A stretch of 64,000 nucleotides of DNA, taken from the NCBI GenBank assembly GCA_964610505.1, contig CAZSXU010000015.1:1-64000 (forward strand), given 5' to 3'. This DNA comes from CAZSXU01 sp964610505 (GTDB lineage Bacteria > Arandabacterota > Arandabacteria > JAGLYR01). How positions within the stretch are numbered: position 1 is the stretch's first letter; every line of letters starts with the position of its first letter. The position numbers and the translations under genes are program-made. Positions 42,253 to 51,443 of this stretch are shown here, one piece after another. The notes under the pieces were generated by a model. That model ran no database searches. It saw only the letters and a program-made list of their open reading frames with translations, and was not told the origin of the DNA.

Positions 42253-43206
42253 GTGAGGTGGGTTGAGGGGGTCGAGGAGATTCACCCCGGGGACATGCCG
42301 ACGCCCCGGGTGGCCATGGGGACGTTTGACGGGCTCCATCTGGGCCACCGGGCCGTGATCCGGGAGGTTCTGGATCTACAGAAGAGCTCCGGGGGTTCGG
42401 CCGTCGTCGTCACGTTTGAGCCTTATCCACAGGAGATTCTGTCGCCCGAGCGGAGCCCCGCCCGACTCACGACCCCCGAAGAGAAACGGGTCCTGCTCGG
42501 TTCGATGGGCGTGGATGCGACCGTTGCTCTTCGGTTCGATCGACGGATGGCGGCGATGGACGCGGCCGGGTTCTTTCGAACCGTGCTCGGGCACCTGGGA
42601 ATGAAATCGCTTTTTGTGGGATACAATTTCACGGTGGGGCGGGAGCGCGGGGGTGACCTTGAGACCCTCCGGAGGATTGGCAAAGACCTGGGGTTTGATG
42701 TTAGAATCGTCTCGCCCGTGCTTCATGAGGGATCGCCGATCAGCAGCACTCGAATTCGCGGCCGGGTCAGGGACGGCGGGATCGATTCGGCCAACGAGAT
42801 GCTGGGCCACGCGTATGCCATGCACGGGCGAGTGGTTGAGGGAAGCGGCCGGGGTCGCTCTCTTGGATACCCGACGGCGAATCTGGCTCTCGATGACGAG
42901 CGAAAGCTGCTCCCGGCCGACGGCGTGTACGCGGTCTGGACCGTGCGTCGGGGCGAGCGGCTGGCGGGGATCATGAACGTCGGGCGCAGACCCACGTTTG
43001 GAGCGGAGGGACGATCGGTGGAAGTCCACGTGATGGACTTCCGCGGCGACATGTATGGCGATGTGTTGACGGTCGAAATCGTCGATCGCCTGAGAAAAGA
43101 AGAACGGTTTGCCGATGAGGTTCAGCTGAGAATCCAGATCGGCCACGATGTCGAGATCGCGCGGCAGTTGCTCGACAGAAGAACAACGACTCGGGATTGC
43201 CCGTAG
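42253..43206 (+). CDS. ribF: bifunctional riboflavin kinase/FAD synthetase
   Basis: RibF makes FMN and then FAD. The 317-residue protein has the N-terminal adenylyltransferase domain with GTFDGLHLGHRAV near residue 25, the ISSTRIRG motif, and the C-terminal kinase domain with GRGRSLGYPTANLAL and MNVGRRPTFG. GTG 42253 behind GGGAG is preferred; an ATG at 42223 would add 10 residues but lacks a close ribosome binding site. Its position between truB and rpsO is standard. Confidence 0.94.
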   Translation: MRWVEGVEEIHPGDMPTPRVAMGTFDGLHLGHRAVIREVLDLQKSSGGSAVVVTFEPYPQEILSPERSPARLTTPEEKRVLLGSMGVDATVALRFDRRMAAMDAAGFFRTVLGHLGMKSLFVGYNFTVGRERGGDLETLRRIGKDLGFDVRIVSPVLHEGSPISSTRIRGRVRDGGIDSANEMLGHAYAMHGRVVEGSGRGRSLGYPTANLALDDERKLLPADGVYAVWTVRRGERLAGIMNVGRRPTFGAEGRSVEVHVMDFRGDMYGDVLTVEIVDRLRKEERFADEVQLRIQIGHDVEIARQLLDRRTTTRDCP

Positions 43207-43267
43207 GGTGATCCCACCGCCCTGGGCGCCGCGCCCTGGGTGCGGAATCGGAGGAGGCGCTTGAATC

Positions 43268-43537
43268 ATGACGTTGACGAAGGAAGAGAAACAAGGAGTC
43301 ATCGACAAGCACAAGACGCATGATAGCGATTCGGGATCTCCGGAAGTCCAGATTGCCCTTCTCACGGAGCGAATCAAGTACCTTACCGAACACTTCAAGG
43401 TCCACAAGAAAGACCATCATTCGAGGCGGGGTCTTCTGAAGCTGGTGGGTCAGCGCAGGAGACTGTTGGACTACTTGCGGAACAACAAAGTGGAACGATA
43501 CCGCGCCATTGTGAAAGACTTGGGACTCCGGAGATAA
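43268..43537 (+). CDS. rpsO: 30S ribosomal protein S15
   Basis: S15 binds the central domain of 16S rRNA. At 89 residues it is exactly the family's length, and it shows H-D-S-D-S-G-S-P-E-V-Q-I-A-L-L-T-E-R-I and HHSRRGLLKLVGQRRRLLDYL. GAATCGGAGGAGG lies upstream of the ATG. It is followed by pnp, the standard pair. Confidence 0.98.
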   Translation: MTLTKEEKQGVIDKHKTHDSDSGSPEVQIALLTERIKYLTEHFKVHKKDHHSRRGLLKLVGQRRRLLDYLRNNKVERYRAIVKDLGLRR

Positions 43538-43582
43538 TCCGGTGAGTAGACGATTGTGGGAGGAGAATTGGAAAATCCATCA

Positions 43583-45724
43583 ATGATTGATCGGGGATCG
43601 GCAACGATCCAGGGCAAGGAACTGGTTATCGAGACCGGAAGGGTAGCCAGGCAGGCCGACGGAGCAGTGACGGTTCGATATGGGGATACGGTGATTCTGG
43701 CCTCGGTTGTGGCGAAACCGATGGCTATCCCCCGGGATTTCTTTCCTCTGGTCGTGGACTATCGGGAGAAATCCTACGCGGCCGGTAAGATCCCGGGCGG
43801 TTTTTTCAAGAGAGAGGGCCGTCCGCAGGACAAAGAAACGCTCTCGGCGCGAATGATCGATCGGCCCATTCGGCCGCTCTTTCCGGACGCGTATCGAGAA
43901 GAAGTCCAAATCATGGTGATGGTGCTTTCGACGGATCGGGAGCACGCATCCGACATCCTGGGGATTGTGGGCGCTTCGGCGGCTCTGAGTCTCTCGGACA
44001 TCCCCTTCATCGGGCCTATTGGAGCGGTGCGGGTGGCGAAGGTGGGTGATGAGTTCGTTTTGAACCCGACCTTCTCCCAGCGAAACGAAGCCTCGTTGGA
44101 GGCCGTGGTTGCCGGTGACGGGGAGTCCATCGTCATGGTGGAGGGAAGCGCCCGGGAAGTGTCGGAGGACGAGTTTATCGACGCCCTGGATTTCGCTCGT
44201 TCCAGCATACGCGAAATCGTGGAGGTTCAGAAGGCCATGGTGGCTCGCGTCGGGAAGCCCAACCGTGAGTTCGCCACGCCCGAGGACAAGGAAGATCTTG
44301 CCGGTCTGGTTCACACCTTCTGTCTGGAGGATATTCGAAAGGCCAACGCCATCCAGGAGAAGAACGAGCGCAAGGCAATTCTCGATGCCTGTCTCGATCG
44401 GGTTCTTGAAGAGGCGGCCGAGAAGTTTCCCGAGGAGGAGGCATCGGCGGTCAAACAGATGTTCTATCAGCTCGAGCGGGAAGAGGTCCGGAGGTTGATC
44501 CTCGAGGATGGCCGGCGCGTGGACGGGCGGTCCATGACGACCGTTCGCCCGATCTCGTGCGAAGTCGGTGTACTCCCGCGCACGCACGGTTCCGCGATCT
44601 TCACGCGAGGGCAAACACAGGCCCTGGCGGTGACGACGTTGGGGACGACGACGGACGAACAACGGATCGATGATCTTGAAGAGGAGAGCTGGAAGTCCTA
44701 CATGCTGCACTACAACTTCCCGCCCTTCAGCGTGGGAGAAGTCCGGCCCATTCGAGGTCCGGGCCGCCGAGAGATCGGTCACGGGATGCTCGCGGAGCGC
44801 GCGCTGGTGCCGGTGATCCCGGCGGACGACGTGTTCCCCTACACGGTTCGTGTCGTGTCGGACATCCTGGAGTCCAACGGTTCATCCTCGATGGCTACCG
44901 TCTGTAGCAGTTCGTTGTCTCTGATGGACGCCGGAGTGCCGGTGACCCGCGCGGTGGCGGGGGTGGCCATGGGGGTTGTCACGAAGAACGAGAAAACCGC
45001 GATTCTGACGGATATCCTGGGACTGGAGGATCATCTCGGGGACATGGACTTCAAGATCGCAGGCACCGGCAAGGGGGTCACCGCCTTCCAGCTGGACAGC
45101 AAGATCAAGGGACTCGAGATCGATATGCTGCGGCGGGCGGCGAGCCAGGCGAGGCAGGCACTCGACCACATCCTGGGCGAAATGGAAAGAGTGCTTGCCC
45201 GGGCCCGCCCGGAACTCTCCGCCTACGCTCCTCGGATCATCTCGATCGCTATTCCGAGAGAGAAGATCGGGGATGTCATAGGTCCGGGGGGGCGGACGAT
45301 TCGACGGATCACGGAAGAGACGGGAGCCAAGGTCGATATCAACGACGACGGCGTAGTGAAGATCACCTCGATGGGCGAGGAAGATGGTCAGAACGCGCTT
45401 CGAATGGTGCGCCTCATTACGGATGATCCGGAAATCGGCAAGATCTACTCGGGAACGGTCAAACGAGTCGTCGACTTCGGGGCTTTCGTGGAGATTCTGC
45501 CTGGGCGCGACGGACTCGTGCATATCTCCGAGCTGGACGTCCGACGCGTGGCAAAGGTGGAGGACGTCGTTCGTGAGGGAGACCAGCTCGACGTGAAGGT
45601 GATCAACATCGACCGGGAGGGAAAGATCAAGCTGTCCCGTAAAGCGGTCCTGACCGACGGCAAGACCAGTGATCACGGCAGGCAGTCCGGCAAGCCCGTC
45701 GGAAACAGGAAGCGTTCTCACTAG
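43583..45724 (+). CDS. pnp: polyribonucleotide nucleotidyltransferase (PNPase)
   Basis: PNPase degrades RNA phosphorolytically from the 3' end. The 713-residue protein has two RNase PH domains (the first with FFKREGRPQDKETLSARMIDRPIRPLF, the second with GPGRREIGHGMLAERAL), a helical linker, and a KH domain with IGDVIGPGGRTIRRI. An S1 domain follows with YSGTVKRVVDFGAFVEILPGRDGLVHISEL. The start is uncertain: ATG 43583 is chosen, but TTG 43568 and GTG 43556 are in frame. Confidence 0.96.
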   Translation: MIDRGSATIQGKELVIETGRVARQADGAVTVRYGDTVILASVVAKPMAIPRDFFPLVVDYREKSYAAGKIPGGFFKREGRPQDKETLSARMIDRPIRPLFPDAYREEVQIMVMVLSTDREHASDILGIVGASAALSLSDIPFIGPIGAVRVAKVGDEFVLNPTFSQRNEASLEAVVAGDGESIVMVEGSAREVSEDEFIDALDFARSSIREIVEVQKAMVARVGKPNREFATPEDKEDLAGLVHTFCLEDIRKANAIQEKNERKAILDACLDRVLEEAAEKFPEEEASAVKQMFYQLEREEVRRLILEDGRRVDGRSMTTVRPISCEVGVLPRTHGSAIFTRGQTQALAVTTLGTTTDEQRIDDLEEESWKSYMLHYNFPPFSVGEVRPIRGPGRREIGHGMLAERALVPVIPADDVFPYTVRVVSDILESNGSSSMATVCSSSLSLMDAGVPVTRAVAGVAMGVVTKNEKTAILTDILGLEDHLGDMDFKIAGTGKGVTAFQLDSKIKGLEIDMLRRAASQARQALDHILGEMERVLARARPELSAYAPRIISIAIPREKIGDVIGPGGRTIRRITEETGAKVDINDDGVVKITSMGEEDGQNALRMVRLITDDPEIGKIYSGTVKRVVDFGAFVEILPGRDGLVHISELDVRRVAKVEDVVREGDQLDVKVINIDREGKIKLSRKAVLTDGKTSDHGRQSGKPVGNRKRSH

Positions 45725-45769
45725 CCGCAGAGAGCATGCAACGGCGGGAACGCTCAGGCTCGGTGGGAG

Positions 45770-45804
45770 GCACGGCTCCCCGGCGGCAGGCCGGGTCGCC
45801 GTGC
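45770..45804 (+). other. strong two-part hairpin after pnp
   Basis: GCACGGC pairs with GCCGTGC, then a TC/TC internal loop, then CCCGGC pairs with GCCGGG. There is no T-tract, so it is more likely an mRNA-stabilising or processing stem between pnp and the peptidase gene than a terminator. Confidence 0.55.
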
Positions 45805-45853
45805 TTACTCGTTTGATACAGAGTGATATCTCCTCGGGGAGGAACCTGAGAGA

Positions 45854-47134
45854 ATGACGCAATCACCGACCGGTAGAGGGGTTCGTCGGACGGTCCTGGA
45901 CAACGGGATTCGAATTCTGACGGAGAAGGTGGACTATGTGCGATCGGTGTCCTTGGGAGTCTGGATCCGGGCCGGATCCCGGGACGAAACACTCGAAGAA
46001 TCCGGGATCTCCCATTTCCTGGAGCACATGGTGTTCAAAGGAACGGGTCGGCGCTCGGCCCTCGAGATCGCTCAGACTCTGGAGTCTGTGGGCGGTGGTC
46101 TGGATGCCTTCACGTCCCGTGAGCACACCTGTTTCCTTGCCCGCGTCCTCGGCGAAGACGTTTCACTGGCCATTGATCTCATCGCCGACCTGGTGGGCGG
46201 TCCGTCACTGACTCCCGACGACGTGGAGCTGGAGAAGCAGGTGGTCGTCGAAGAGATTCGAAGCCTCGAGGATCTTCCGGACGAGCTGGTTCACGACCAA
46301 TTCGCCCGGTGTGTTTGGCACGATCACGCACTGAAGAACTCCATTCTCGGAAGCGAACAGAGCGTCGGTTCTCTCACATCGGAGAAGGTGAGGGCCTACC
46401 TGGAAGGTCGCTACACGACCGACAGGATCGTCGTGACGGCCGCCGGTGATCTGGATCACGACGAGATCGTGGATGGGGTCAGGCAGTGTCTGGGGTCCGT
46501 GTTTCGACGGCCGCGTGAGAATCCTCCGGCCCAGGTGGAAGCGTTCAAACCCGTCGTGATGAACGTGCGGGATCTCAACCAAGAGCATGTCTATATCGGG
46601 TCCCGGGGCGTGTCGTACACGCACCCCGACCGGTATGCCGTTCTGCTGATGGCATCCATCCTCGGGGGCGGCATGAGTTCGAGGCTCTATCAGTCGGTGC
46701 GTGAGCGCTCGGGGCTTGCCTATTCGGTTTCTTCGTACGCGGAGTTCCTGACCGATTCGGGACTCTTCGGTTCCTACGTCGCGGTGAGCCCGGGTCAGGC
46801 TCCGGCGGCCATTCGCCTGATTCTGCAGGAAATTGGGCGGCTCAAGTCCGAAGGCGTGGGGGAGGAAGAACTGGAGAGCGTGAAAGCCCAGACCGTCGGG
46901 GGGCTCGTGATCGGGATGGAGGGTATGAACCACCGGATGAGCCGGCTGGCGAAGGCGGAGACGAACGGATGCGCCGTCGAGGACATCGACGATGTGATCG
47001 CGGCCATTCGCGAAGTGACGGCGGATGACATCGTTCGAGTGTTGGCGCAACAGATGCGACCGGGCCGAGTCTGTCTCGTCGGTATGGGCCCGGTCGACGA
47101 GCGCTCCGTAAGCGACATTGATCTGGTCTGCTAG
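45854..47134 (+). CDS. M16-family zinc metallopeptidase
   Basis: The 426-residue protein belongs to the M16B group (mitochondrial processing peptidase-like, YmxG/PqqL relatives). The inverted zinc motif H-F-L-E-H in SHFLEHMVFKGT (near residue 55), the downstream Glu in VVVEEIRS (near 130) and the R/Y motif of the second domain (GGGMSSRLYQSVRERSGLAYSV) are all present, so it should be active. There is no signal peptide, so it should be cytoplasmic. GGGGAGGAACCTGAGAG precedes the ATG. A pnp-M16 order is common in many phyla, but the substrate is unknown. Confidence 0.92.
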   Translation: MTQSPTGRGVRRTVLDNGIRILTEKVDYVRSVSLGVWIRAGSRDETLEESGISHFLEHMVFKGTGRRSALEIAQTLESVGGGLDAFTSREHTCFLARVLGEDVSLAIDLIADLVGGPSLTPDDVELEKQVVVEEIRSLEDLPDELVHDQFARCVWHDHALKNSILGSEQSVGSLTSEKVRAYLEGRYTTDRIVVTAAGDLDHDEIVDGVRQCLGSVFRRPRENPPAQVEAFKPVVMNVRDLNQEHVYIGSRGVSYTHPDRYAVLLMASILGGGMSSRLYQSVRERSGLAYSVSSYAEFLTDSGLFGSYVAVSPGQAPAAIRLILQEIGRLKSEGVGEEELESVKAQTVGGLVIGMEGMNHRMSRLAKAETNGCAVEDIDDVIAAIREVTADDIVRVLAQQMRPGRVCLVGMGPVDERSVSDIDLVC

Positions 47135-47265
47135 TTCGGGTGATTCACAACCGTCGTTCTGAGAATGCGGCGGATCCCGAAATGCCGGACCCGGCCCGCG
47201 GCCGGAAAGCGTGTGAACCGTCCGGGTGCGCGGCAGGTGCGAACCCTGCTGCGGTGGGTGGATCC

Positions 47266-48045
47266 ATGGTTCCGATCCTTGCATACCACGATATCGACGC
47301 GGCGTTCCGATGGGGCTCGTTGAATCCCACGATCCGGCAATTCGAATCTCAGATGCGGTATCTGAAGGCGGAGGGGTTCCGCACCGTGTCCCTTGCGGAA
47401 GCGGTGGAGGGACGGGCCGGAGAACGCTCGGTCGCTCTCACCTTTGACGATGGCTACGACGGTCTCGGGCGGTACGCGCTTCCCGTTCTGACCCGATACG
47501 GATTCTCGGCCACCGTGTTCATCGTGACCGGTTTCGTCGGCCGGGCAAGTCGCTGGGATCTGAACCTGAGGTGGTTGGGCGGACGACACATGGATTGGGC
47601 CGCGGTTCGCAACCTGGATCAAGCCGGGATCGATATCGGATCTCACACGGCAACGCACCCGAATCTGGTGGGCGTGGATGCGGCGAGGGTGGACCGCGAG
47701 TTTCGGGAGTCGAAGGCGGAGCTGGAAGATGTTCTGGGAAAGCAGGTGGCCCTGCTGTCGTATCCCTTCGGACAGTACAATGACCAGGTGAAAGCCGCCG
47801 CATCGAGCGCCGGGTTCCGCCTGGCCTGCACCATCCGACCTCGCCGGGGTGATCGAGCGGACGATCCCCTCTCTCTCAAACGATTCTGCATCCGATCCAT
47901 CGACAGCCTTTGGGACTTTCGGGCGAAGGTTCGGCCCGGCGGTCCGGGCCTCTTCCAGGACTGGAAGGAGGGTTTCCTCTCGGCCTGCAACCGAAGTTCC
48001 CTGATCGCGCGTCGCCGATACGACCGGCAGGAGGATGCGGCATGA
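47266..48045 (+). CDS. polysaccharide deacetylase-family protein
   Basis: The 259-residue protein has the NodB-type deacetylase motifs: TFDDGYDG (metal-binding Asp pair, near residue 60), SHTATHPNL (metal His pair, near 128) and SYPFGQYN. Such enzymes remove acetyl groups from peptidoglycan, chitin-like or other surface sugars. No signal peptide is seen with ATG 47266; the alternative GTG at 47140 adds 42 residues without a signal. The stop codon overlaps the ubiA-family start (ATGA), so the two are coupled. Confidence 0.87.
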   Translation: MVPILAYHDIDAAFRWGSLNPTIRQFESQMRYLKAEGFRTVSLAEAVEGRAGERSVALTFDDGYDGLGRYALPVLTRYGFSATVFIVTGFVGRASRWDLNLRWLGGRHMDWAAVRNLDQAGIDIGSHTATHPNLVGVDAARVDREFRESKAELEDVLGKQVALLSYPFGQYNDQVKAAASSAGFRLACTIRPRRGDRADDPLSLKRFCIRSIDSLWDFRAKVRPGGPGLFQDWKEGFLSACNRSSLIARRRYDRQEDAA

Positions 48046-49028
48046 ATCCCCGAAGGCTCGCCCTGTTGGATTACGTGTTCCTTCTGAGGCCCGTCATCCT
48101 GGTTCCCGGCTGGGTGTTCCTGCTGCTGGGGTACCATTCGGGTCGCGCGTGGGTGGGGGAGCCGGCCCCCTCTTGGTATCCCTCGGGGAGGCTGCTGCTG
48201 AGTCTGGTTGTCTTCACGGCGATCATGGGCGCGATATACATCCTCAACCAGATCTGCGATCGGGAGACCGATCGCCTGAACCGGAAGCTGTTCCTGATTT
48301 CGGAAGGGCGCATTTCGCCGGCCGCGGCGGCATCGGAACTCGTGATCTTGAACGGCGCGGCCGTTCTGCTGGCGTGGGCCTTCTTCCCGCCCGCCTATGG
48401 GGCGCTGGCCGTTGTGTCCGTACTGAGCGGCGTCGCATACTCGGTGCGGCCGGCTCGTCTCAAGGCCCGGGCCGGCTGGGACATCGTGGCCAACGGAGTC
48501 GGCTTCGGAGGCATCGCCTTTGTCATGGGGTGGCTCACCGGCGCGCCCCTGCATCCGGTGGCGATCGTTCGGACGCTCCCGTATGTCCTGGCCGTGGGCG
48601 CCATACACACGAATGCCACGGTCCTGGACCTCGAGGGCGATCGAGCGGCGGGAGACGAAACCATCGCCGTCCGCTTGGGACTCAGGCGGACCCTCTGGCT
48701 CGGGACGGCTCTTGCGTGCGGGTCGCTGTTGGCGGCTCTTGCTCTGGGTGAAACGATCACGCTTTTCTGGGCCGGGGCTTCCGCAGTCGGTTTTGCCTGG
48801 GCCGCGTGGGGAGCGAAGGCCGGTCGATCGGTGACGGTGAATCAGCTGTCGGGCAGGGCGTTTGTCCTGCTCCAGGGATTTCGCTTTCCCCATTTCTTGC
48901 TGTGGTTGGTCATTGTCTACGGAGCCACGAAGTGGTACTATCGGTCGCGTTTCGGCGTGGACTATCCGTCGCTCAAAGATACGAGGGACCCGTATCGGCC
49001 GCCGACCGAATCGGTGGTTGCTCGATGA
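48042..49028 (+). CDS. UbiA-family prenyltransferase
   Basis: UbiA-family enzymes attach prenyl chains to aromatic or other acceptors. The 328-residue protein has about eight membrane helices. It carries both metal/diphosphate motifs, N-Q-I-C-D-R-E-T-D (near residue 70) and D-L-E-G-D-R-A-A-G-D (near 192). The sequence does not tell which acceptor (quinone precursor, glycerol phosphate, chlorophyll-like) is used. ATG 48042 overlaps the deacetylase stop, and its 3' end begins the 40-bp duplication at 49016-49095. Confidence 0.85.
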   Translation: MNPRRLALLDYVFLLRPVILVPGWVFLLLGYHSGRAWVGEPAPSWYPSGRLLLSLVVFTAIMGAIYILNQICDRETDRLNRKLFLISEGRISPAAAASELVILNGAAVLLAWAFFPPAYGALAVVSVLSGVAYSVRPARLKARAGWDIVANGVGFGGIAFVMGWLTGAPLHPVAIVRTLPYVLAVGAIHTNATVLDLEGDRAAGDETIAVRLGLRRTLWLGTALACGSLLAALALGETITLFWAGASAVGFAWAAWGAKAGRSVTVNQLSGRAFVLLQGFRFPHFLLWLVIVYGATKWYYRSRFGVDYPSLKDTRDPYRPPTESVVAR

Positions 49029-49095
49029 CGTTCTGTGGGGGGTGCAGGCGGCAGGGGTTGCTCGATAACGTCCTGTGGAGGGGTGCATGCGTCAG
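49016..49095. repeat. 40-bp direct duplication spanning ubiA stop and asnS start
   Basis: Two adjacent units of 40 bases (from 49016 and 49056) share GGTTGCTCGAT, ACGT, CTGTGG, GGGTGCA and CAG. Unit 1 carries the stop codon of the prenyltransferase gene (TGA). Unit 2 carries TAA in the same place and the asnS ribosome binding site and ATG (49087). Confidence 0.85.
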
Positions 49096-50379
49096 GTGTA
49101 TTTGAGTCAGATCGCCGAATACGAAGGACAGGGCGTGACCATCAAGGGATGGCTCCAGAACCGGCGAGCCGTGGGTAAGCTCCAGTTCCTGATGGTGCGC
49201 GACGGGACGGGCGTGATTCAGGTCGTGGTGTCGGAGGCGGAAGTCGGAAAAGACGTTCTGGAGATCGTCGATCATCTCGGGCAGGAATCTTCACTCATCG
49301 TCACGGGAACGGTCCGAGGGGACCGGCGGGCGCCCGGGGGGTTCGAGATGACGGCCACCGGGGTGGAGGTCATCCAGAACGCGCAGGGCTATCCGATCAC
49401 GCCCAAAGAGCACAAGAGTCCATTTCTCCTGGATCACCGGCATCTGTGGCTCCGTTCCTCGAAGCAGCGGGCCATCCTGAAGATTCGAGCCGAGGTGATT
49501 CGAGCACTGCGAGATTTCTTCGACTCACGGGAGTTCACCCTTCTGGACGCGCCCATCCTGAGCGGCGCCGCGTGCGAGGGCACGAGCACGCTGTTTGGCA
49601 CGGAGTACTTCGGGGAGAAAGCCTATCTCACGCAGAGCGGCCAGCTGTACCAGGAGGCGGGGATCATGGCCTTCGGTAAGGTGTACTGCTTCGGGCCGAC
49701 GTTTCGGGCGGAGAAGTCCAAGACCCGCCGGCATCTGACGGAATTCTGGATGCTGGAACCCGAGGTCGCCTACGCCGATCTGGACGACATCATGGTCCTG
49801 GCGGAAGAGATGGTCGCAGCCGTGGTCTCGCGCGTTCTTGAAACGCGGAGACAGGATCTGGATATCCTGGGAAGAGACACGGCGGCCCTGGAGAGAGTGA
49901 CCGCTCCGTTTCCACGGATCACCTATACGGAGGCGGTGGAGCGGCTCCGGGCGGCGGGTCATGACTTCGAATGGGGAAGAGACTTCGGGGGGGATGAGGA
50001 GACGGTTCTCGCGAGCCAGTTCGAGAAACCGGTGATGGTCCATCGATACCCACTGGAGTGCAAGGCGTTCTACATGACCCAGGATCCCGAGGACGAACGG
50101 CTTGCTCTGTGCGTGGATGTGTTGGCCCCGGAAGGCTATGGAGAGATCATCGGCGGAAGTCAACGCCTGGACGATCTTGCAACTCTGGAAGATCGGATCG
50201 CCAAACACGATCTTCCCAAGGAAGCATTCGAGTGGTATCTTGACTTGCGCAGGTACGGTACGGTGCCCCATTCCGGCTATGGAATCGGATTGGAGAGAAC
50301 GGTGGCTTGGATTTGCGGGATCAAGCACCTGCGGGAGGCCATCCCGTTCCCGCGGCTCATCAACCGTCTGTATCCGTAG
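49087..50379 (+). CDS. asnS: asparaginyl-tRNA synthetase
   Basis: AsnRS charges tRNA-Asn. The 430-residue protein has the N-terminal OB-fold anticodon domain (GVTIKGWLQNRRAVGKLQFLMVRDG), class II motif 2 FRAEKSKTRRHLTEFWMLEPE and motif 3 GYGIGLERTVAWICG. The A-C-E-G-T-S-T motif and L-T-Q-S-G-Q-L-Y support AsnRS over AspRS. Start ATG 49087 follows GGAGGGGTGC inside the second unit of the 40-bp duplication. The last 9 codons begin another tandem array. Confidence 0.95.
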   Translation: MRQVYLSQIAEYEGQGVTIKGWLQNRRAVGKLQFLMVRDGTGVIQVVVSEAEVGKDVLEIVDHLGQESSLIVTGTVRGDRRAPGGFEMTATGVEVIQNAQGYPITPKEHKSPFLLDHRHLWLRSSKQRAILKIRAEVIRALRDFFDSREFTLLDAPILSGAACEGTSTLFGTEYFGEKAYLTQSGQLYQEAGIMAFGKVYCFGPTFRAEKSKTRRHLTEFWMLEPEVAYADLDDIMVLAEEMVAAVVSRVLETRRQDLDILGRDTAALERVTAPFPRITYTEAVERLRAAGHDFEWGRDFGGDEETVLASQFEKPVMVHRYPLECKAFYMTQDPEDERLALCVDVLAPEGYGEIIGGSQRLDDLATLEDRIAKHDLPKEAFEWYLDLRRYGTVPHSGYGIGLERTVAWICGIKHLREAIPFPRLINRLYP

Positions 50380-50591
50380 CTGGCTGCCGGGGCTCATCAA
50401 CCGTCTGTATCCGTGGCCGGCTGCCGGCTGATTTCANNNNNNNNNNNNNNNNNNNNNNNNNNNNNNNNNNNNNNNNNNNNNNNNNNNNNNNNNNNNNNNN
50501 NNNNNNNNNNNNNNNNNNNNNNNNNNNNNNNNNNNNGGCTGCCGGGGCTCATCAACCGTCTGTATCCGTGGCCGGCTGCCGGCTGATTTCA
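50354..50591. repeat. 37-bp tandem array anchored on the asnS stop, broken by gap
   Basis: Units starting GGCTCATCAACCGTCTGTAT occur at 50354, 50391 and, after the gap, 50546. Unit 1 is the end of asnS and includes its stop (50377-50379). The true copy number is unknown because the assembly stops here. Confidence 0.8.
50437..50536. other. assembly gap (100 N)
   Basis: Exactly 100 N lie between two contig ends. The last 55 bases before the gap and the first 55 bases after it are identical, and the sequences differ from there outwards. This looks like an unmerged 55-base contig overlap or a collapsed tandem repeat. Confidence 0.98.
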
Positions 50592-50628
50592 CGTTGGGAT
50601 GGGCGCAGTTTTTCGACGGAGACCTGAA

Positions 50629-51159
50629 GTGACCTATTTCTGGATTCTGACGGCCGTTCTCGGGTTCGCAACCACGGTGCTGGGATTCTTCATGCTGGGC
50701 TGGAAGAACCTCACGGGGCTGGCAGCCGGAGGACCGTACGTGCTCTGTGGGCTTCTGGCCCTTCCGTTCGGCCATCACATCTCCCTGCTTTCCGGCGGGT
50801 GGGCCGCGCTTCTGTATGGAGTCGGAGGGGGGTCGATTCTCTTCGGTTTGGGCGTCCTGGCTTTCGAACGCTTCACCCGGGGATGGTTCGTGTTCCGCTA
50901 CTTCTTCGTCGGCGTCTTCTGGCTCGTGATGGCCGTCATGATTCCGGACCTGACGTCTTCGATGAGGATGTTCCCCGCTTTCGTGGGGCTGGCGTACGTC
51001 AGCATTGCACTGGCCACGGCGAACGCGAGGCGGCTGACGGGCGGCCTCGTGGGATTCGATGTGGCGGTCAACGGGATGAGTCTTCTGTTCCTGGGAATCC
51101 TCCTCGCCTCGGTGCCGGATTTCTTCACCCACTCGGGGCCTTCGATCTGGAGCCCTTGA
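50629..51159 (+). CDS. multi-pass membrane protein of unknown function
   Basis: I do not recognise this 176-residue protein. It has about six hydrophobic segments with short loops (starting TYFWILTAVLGFATTVLGFFML), no charged catalytic motif, and an end in a short polar tail. GTG 50629 with GGAG 7 bases before is preferred; ATG 50599 would add 10 arginine-rich residues. It is the first gene after the assembly gap and precedes comEC by 284 bases. Confidence 0.55.
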   Translation: MTYFWILTAVLGFATTVLGFFMLGWKNLTGLAAGGPYVLCGLLALPFGHHISLLSGGWAALLYGVGGGSILFGLGVLAFERFTRGWFVFRYFFVGVFWLVMAVMIPDLTSSMRMFPAFVGLAYVSIALATANARRLTGGLVGFDVAVNGMSLLFLGILLASVPDFFTHSGPSIWSP

Positions 51160-51443
51160 GCCCCGCCTGCTCAGGAATCCCGCGGCGAGGCTCCAGAGCG
51201 GGCGGCCCGGGGGCGCTTCAGCGCCGATCTTGATCCTCGGCCGGGCTCTGGTCGGAGTCGGTCCCCGCTTCGCCGAACGCCGCCAACGCCTTTCCGCTAC
51301 GGGTTTCACAAACCACTCGGGTTCCGCAATCGGCGTTCCGACGGAGCGCATCCGCGTCGTTTGGCGCCCGCAAACCGGCGGAGTGCGAAAGTTTCCGACC
51401 TTCTCGGCCGTTTCTGGCCCCGGACTTGCCATAGAGCCCGGGC
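51160..51443. other. intergenic region before comEC
   Basis: 284 bases, GC-rich. I see no gene, repeat or clear promoter. Confidence 0.45.

Noticed and set aside
45770..45804. Terminator between pnp and the M16 peptidase gene
   Set aside because: The stem is strong, but no T-tract follows, so it is listed only as a hairpin.
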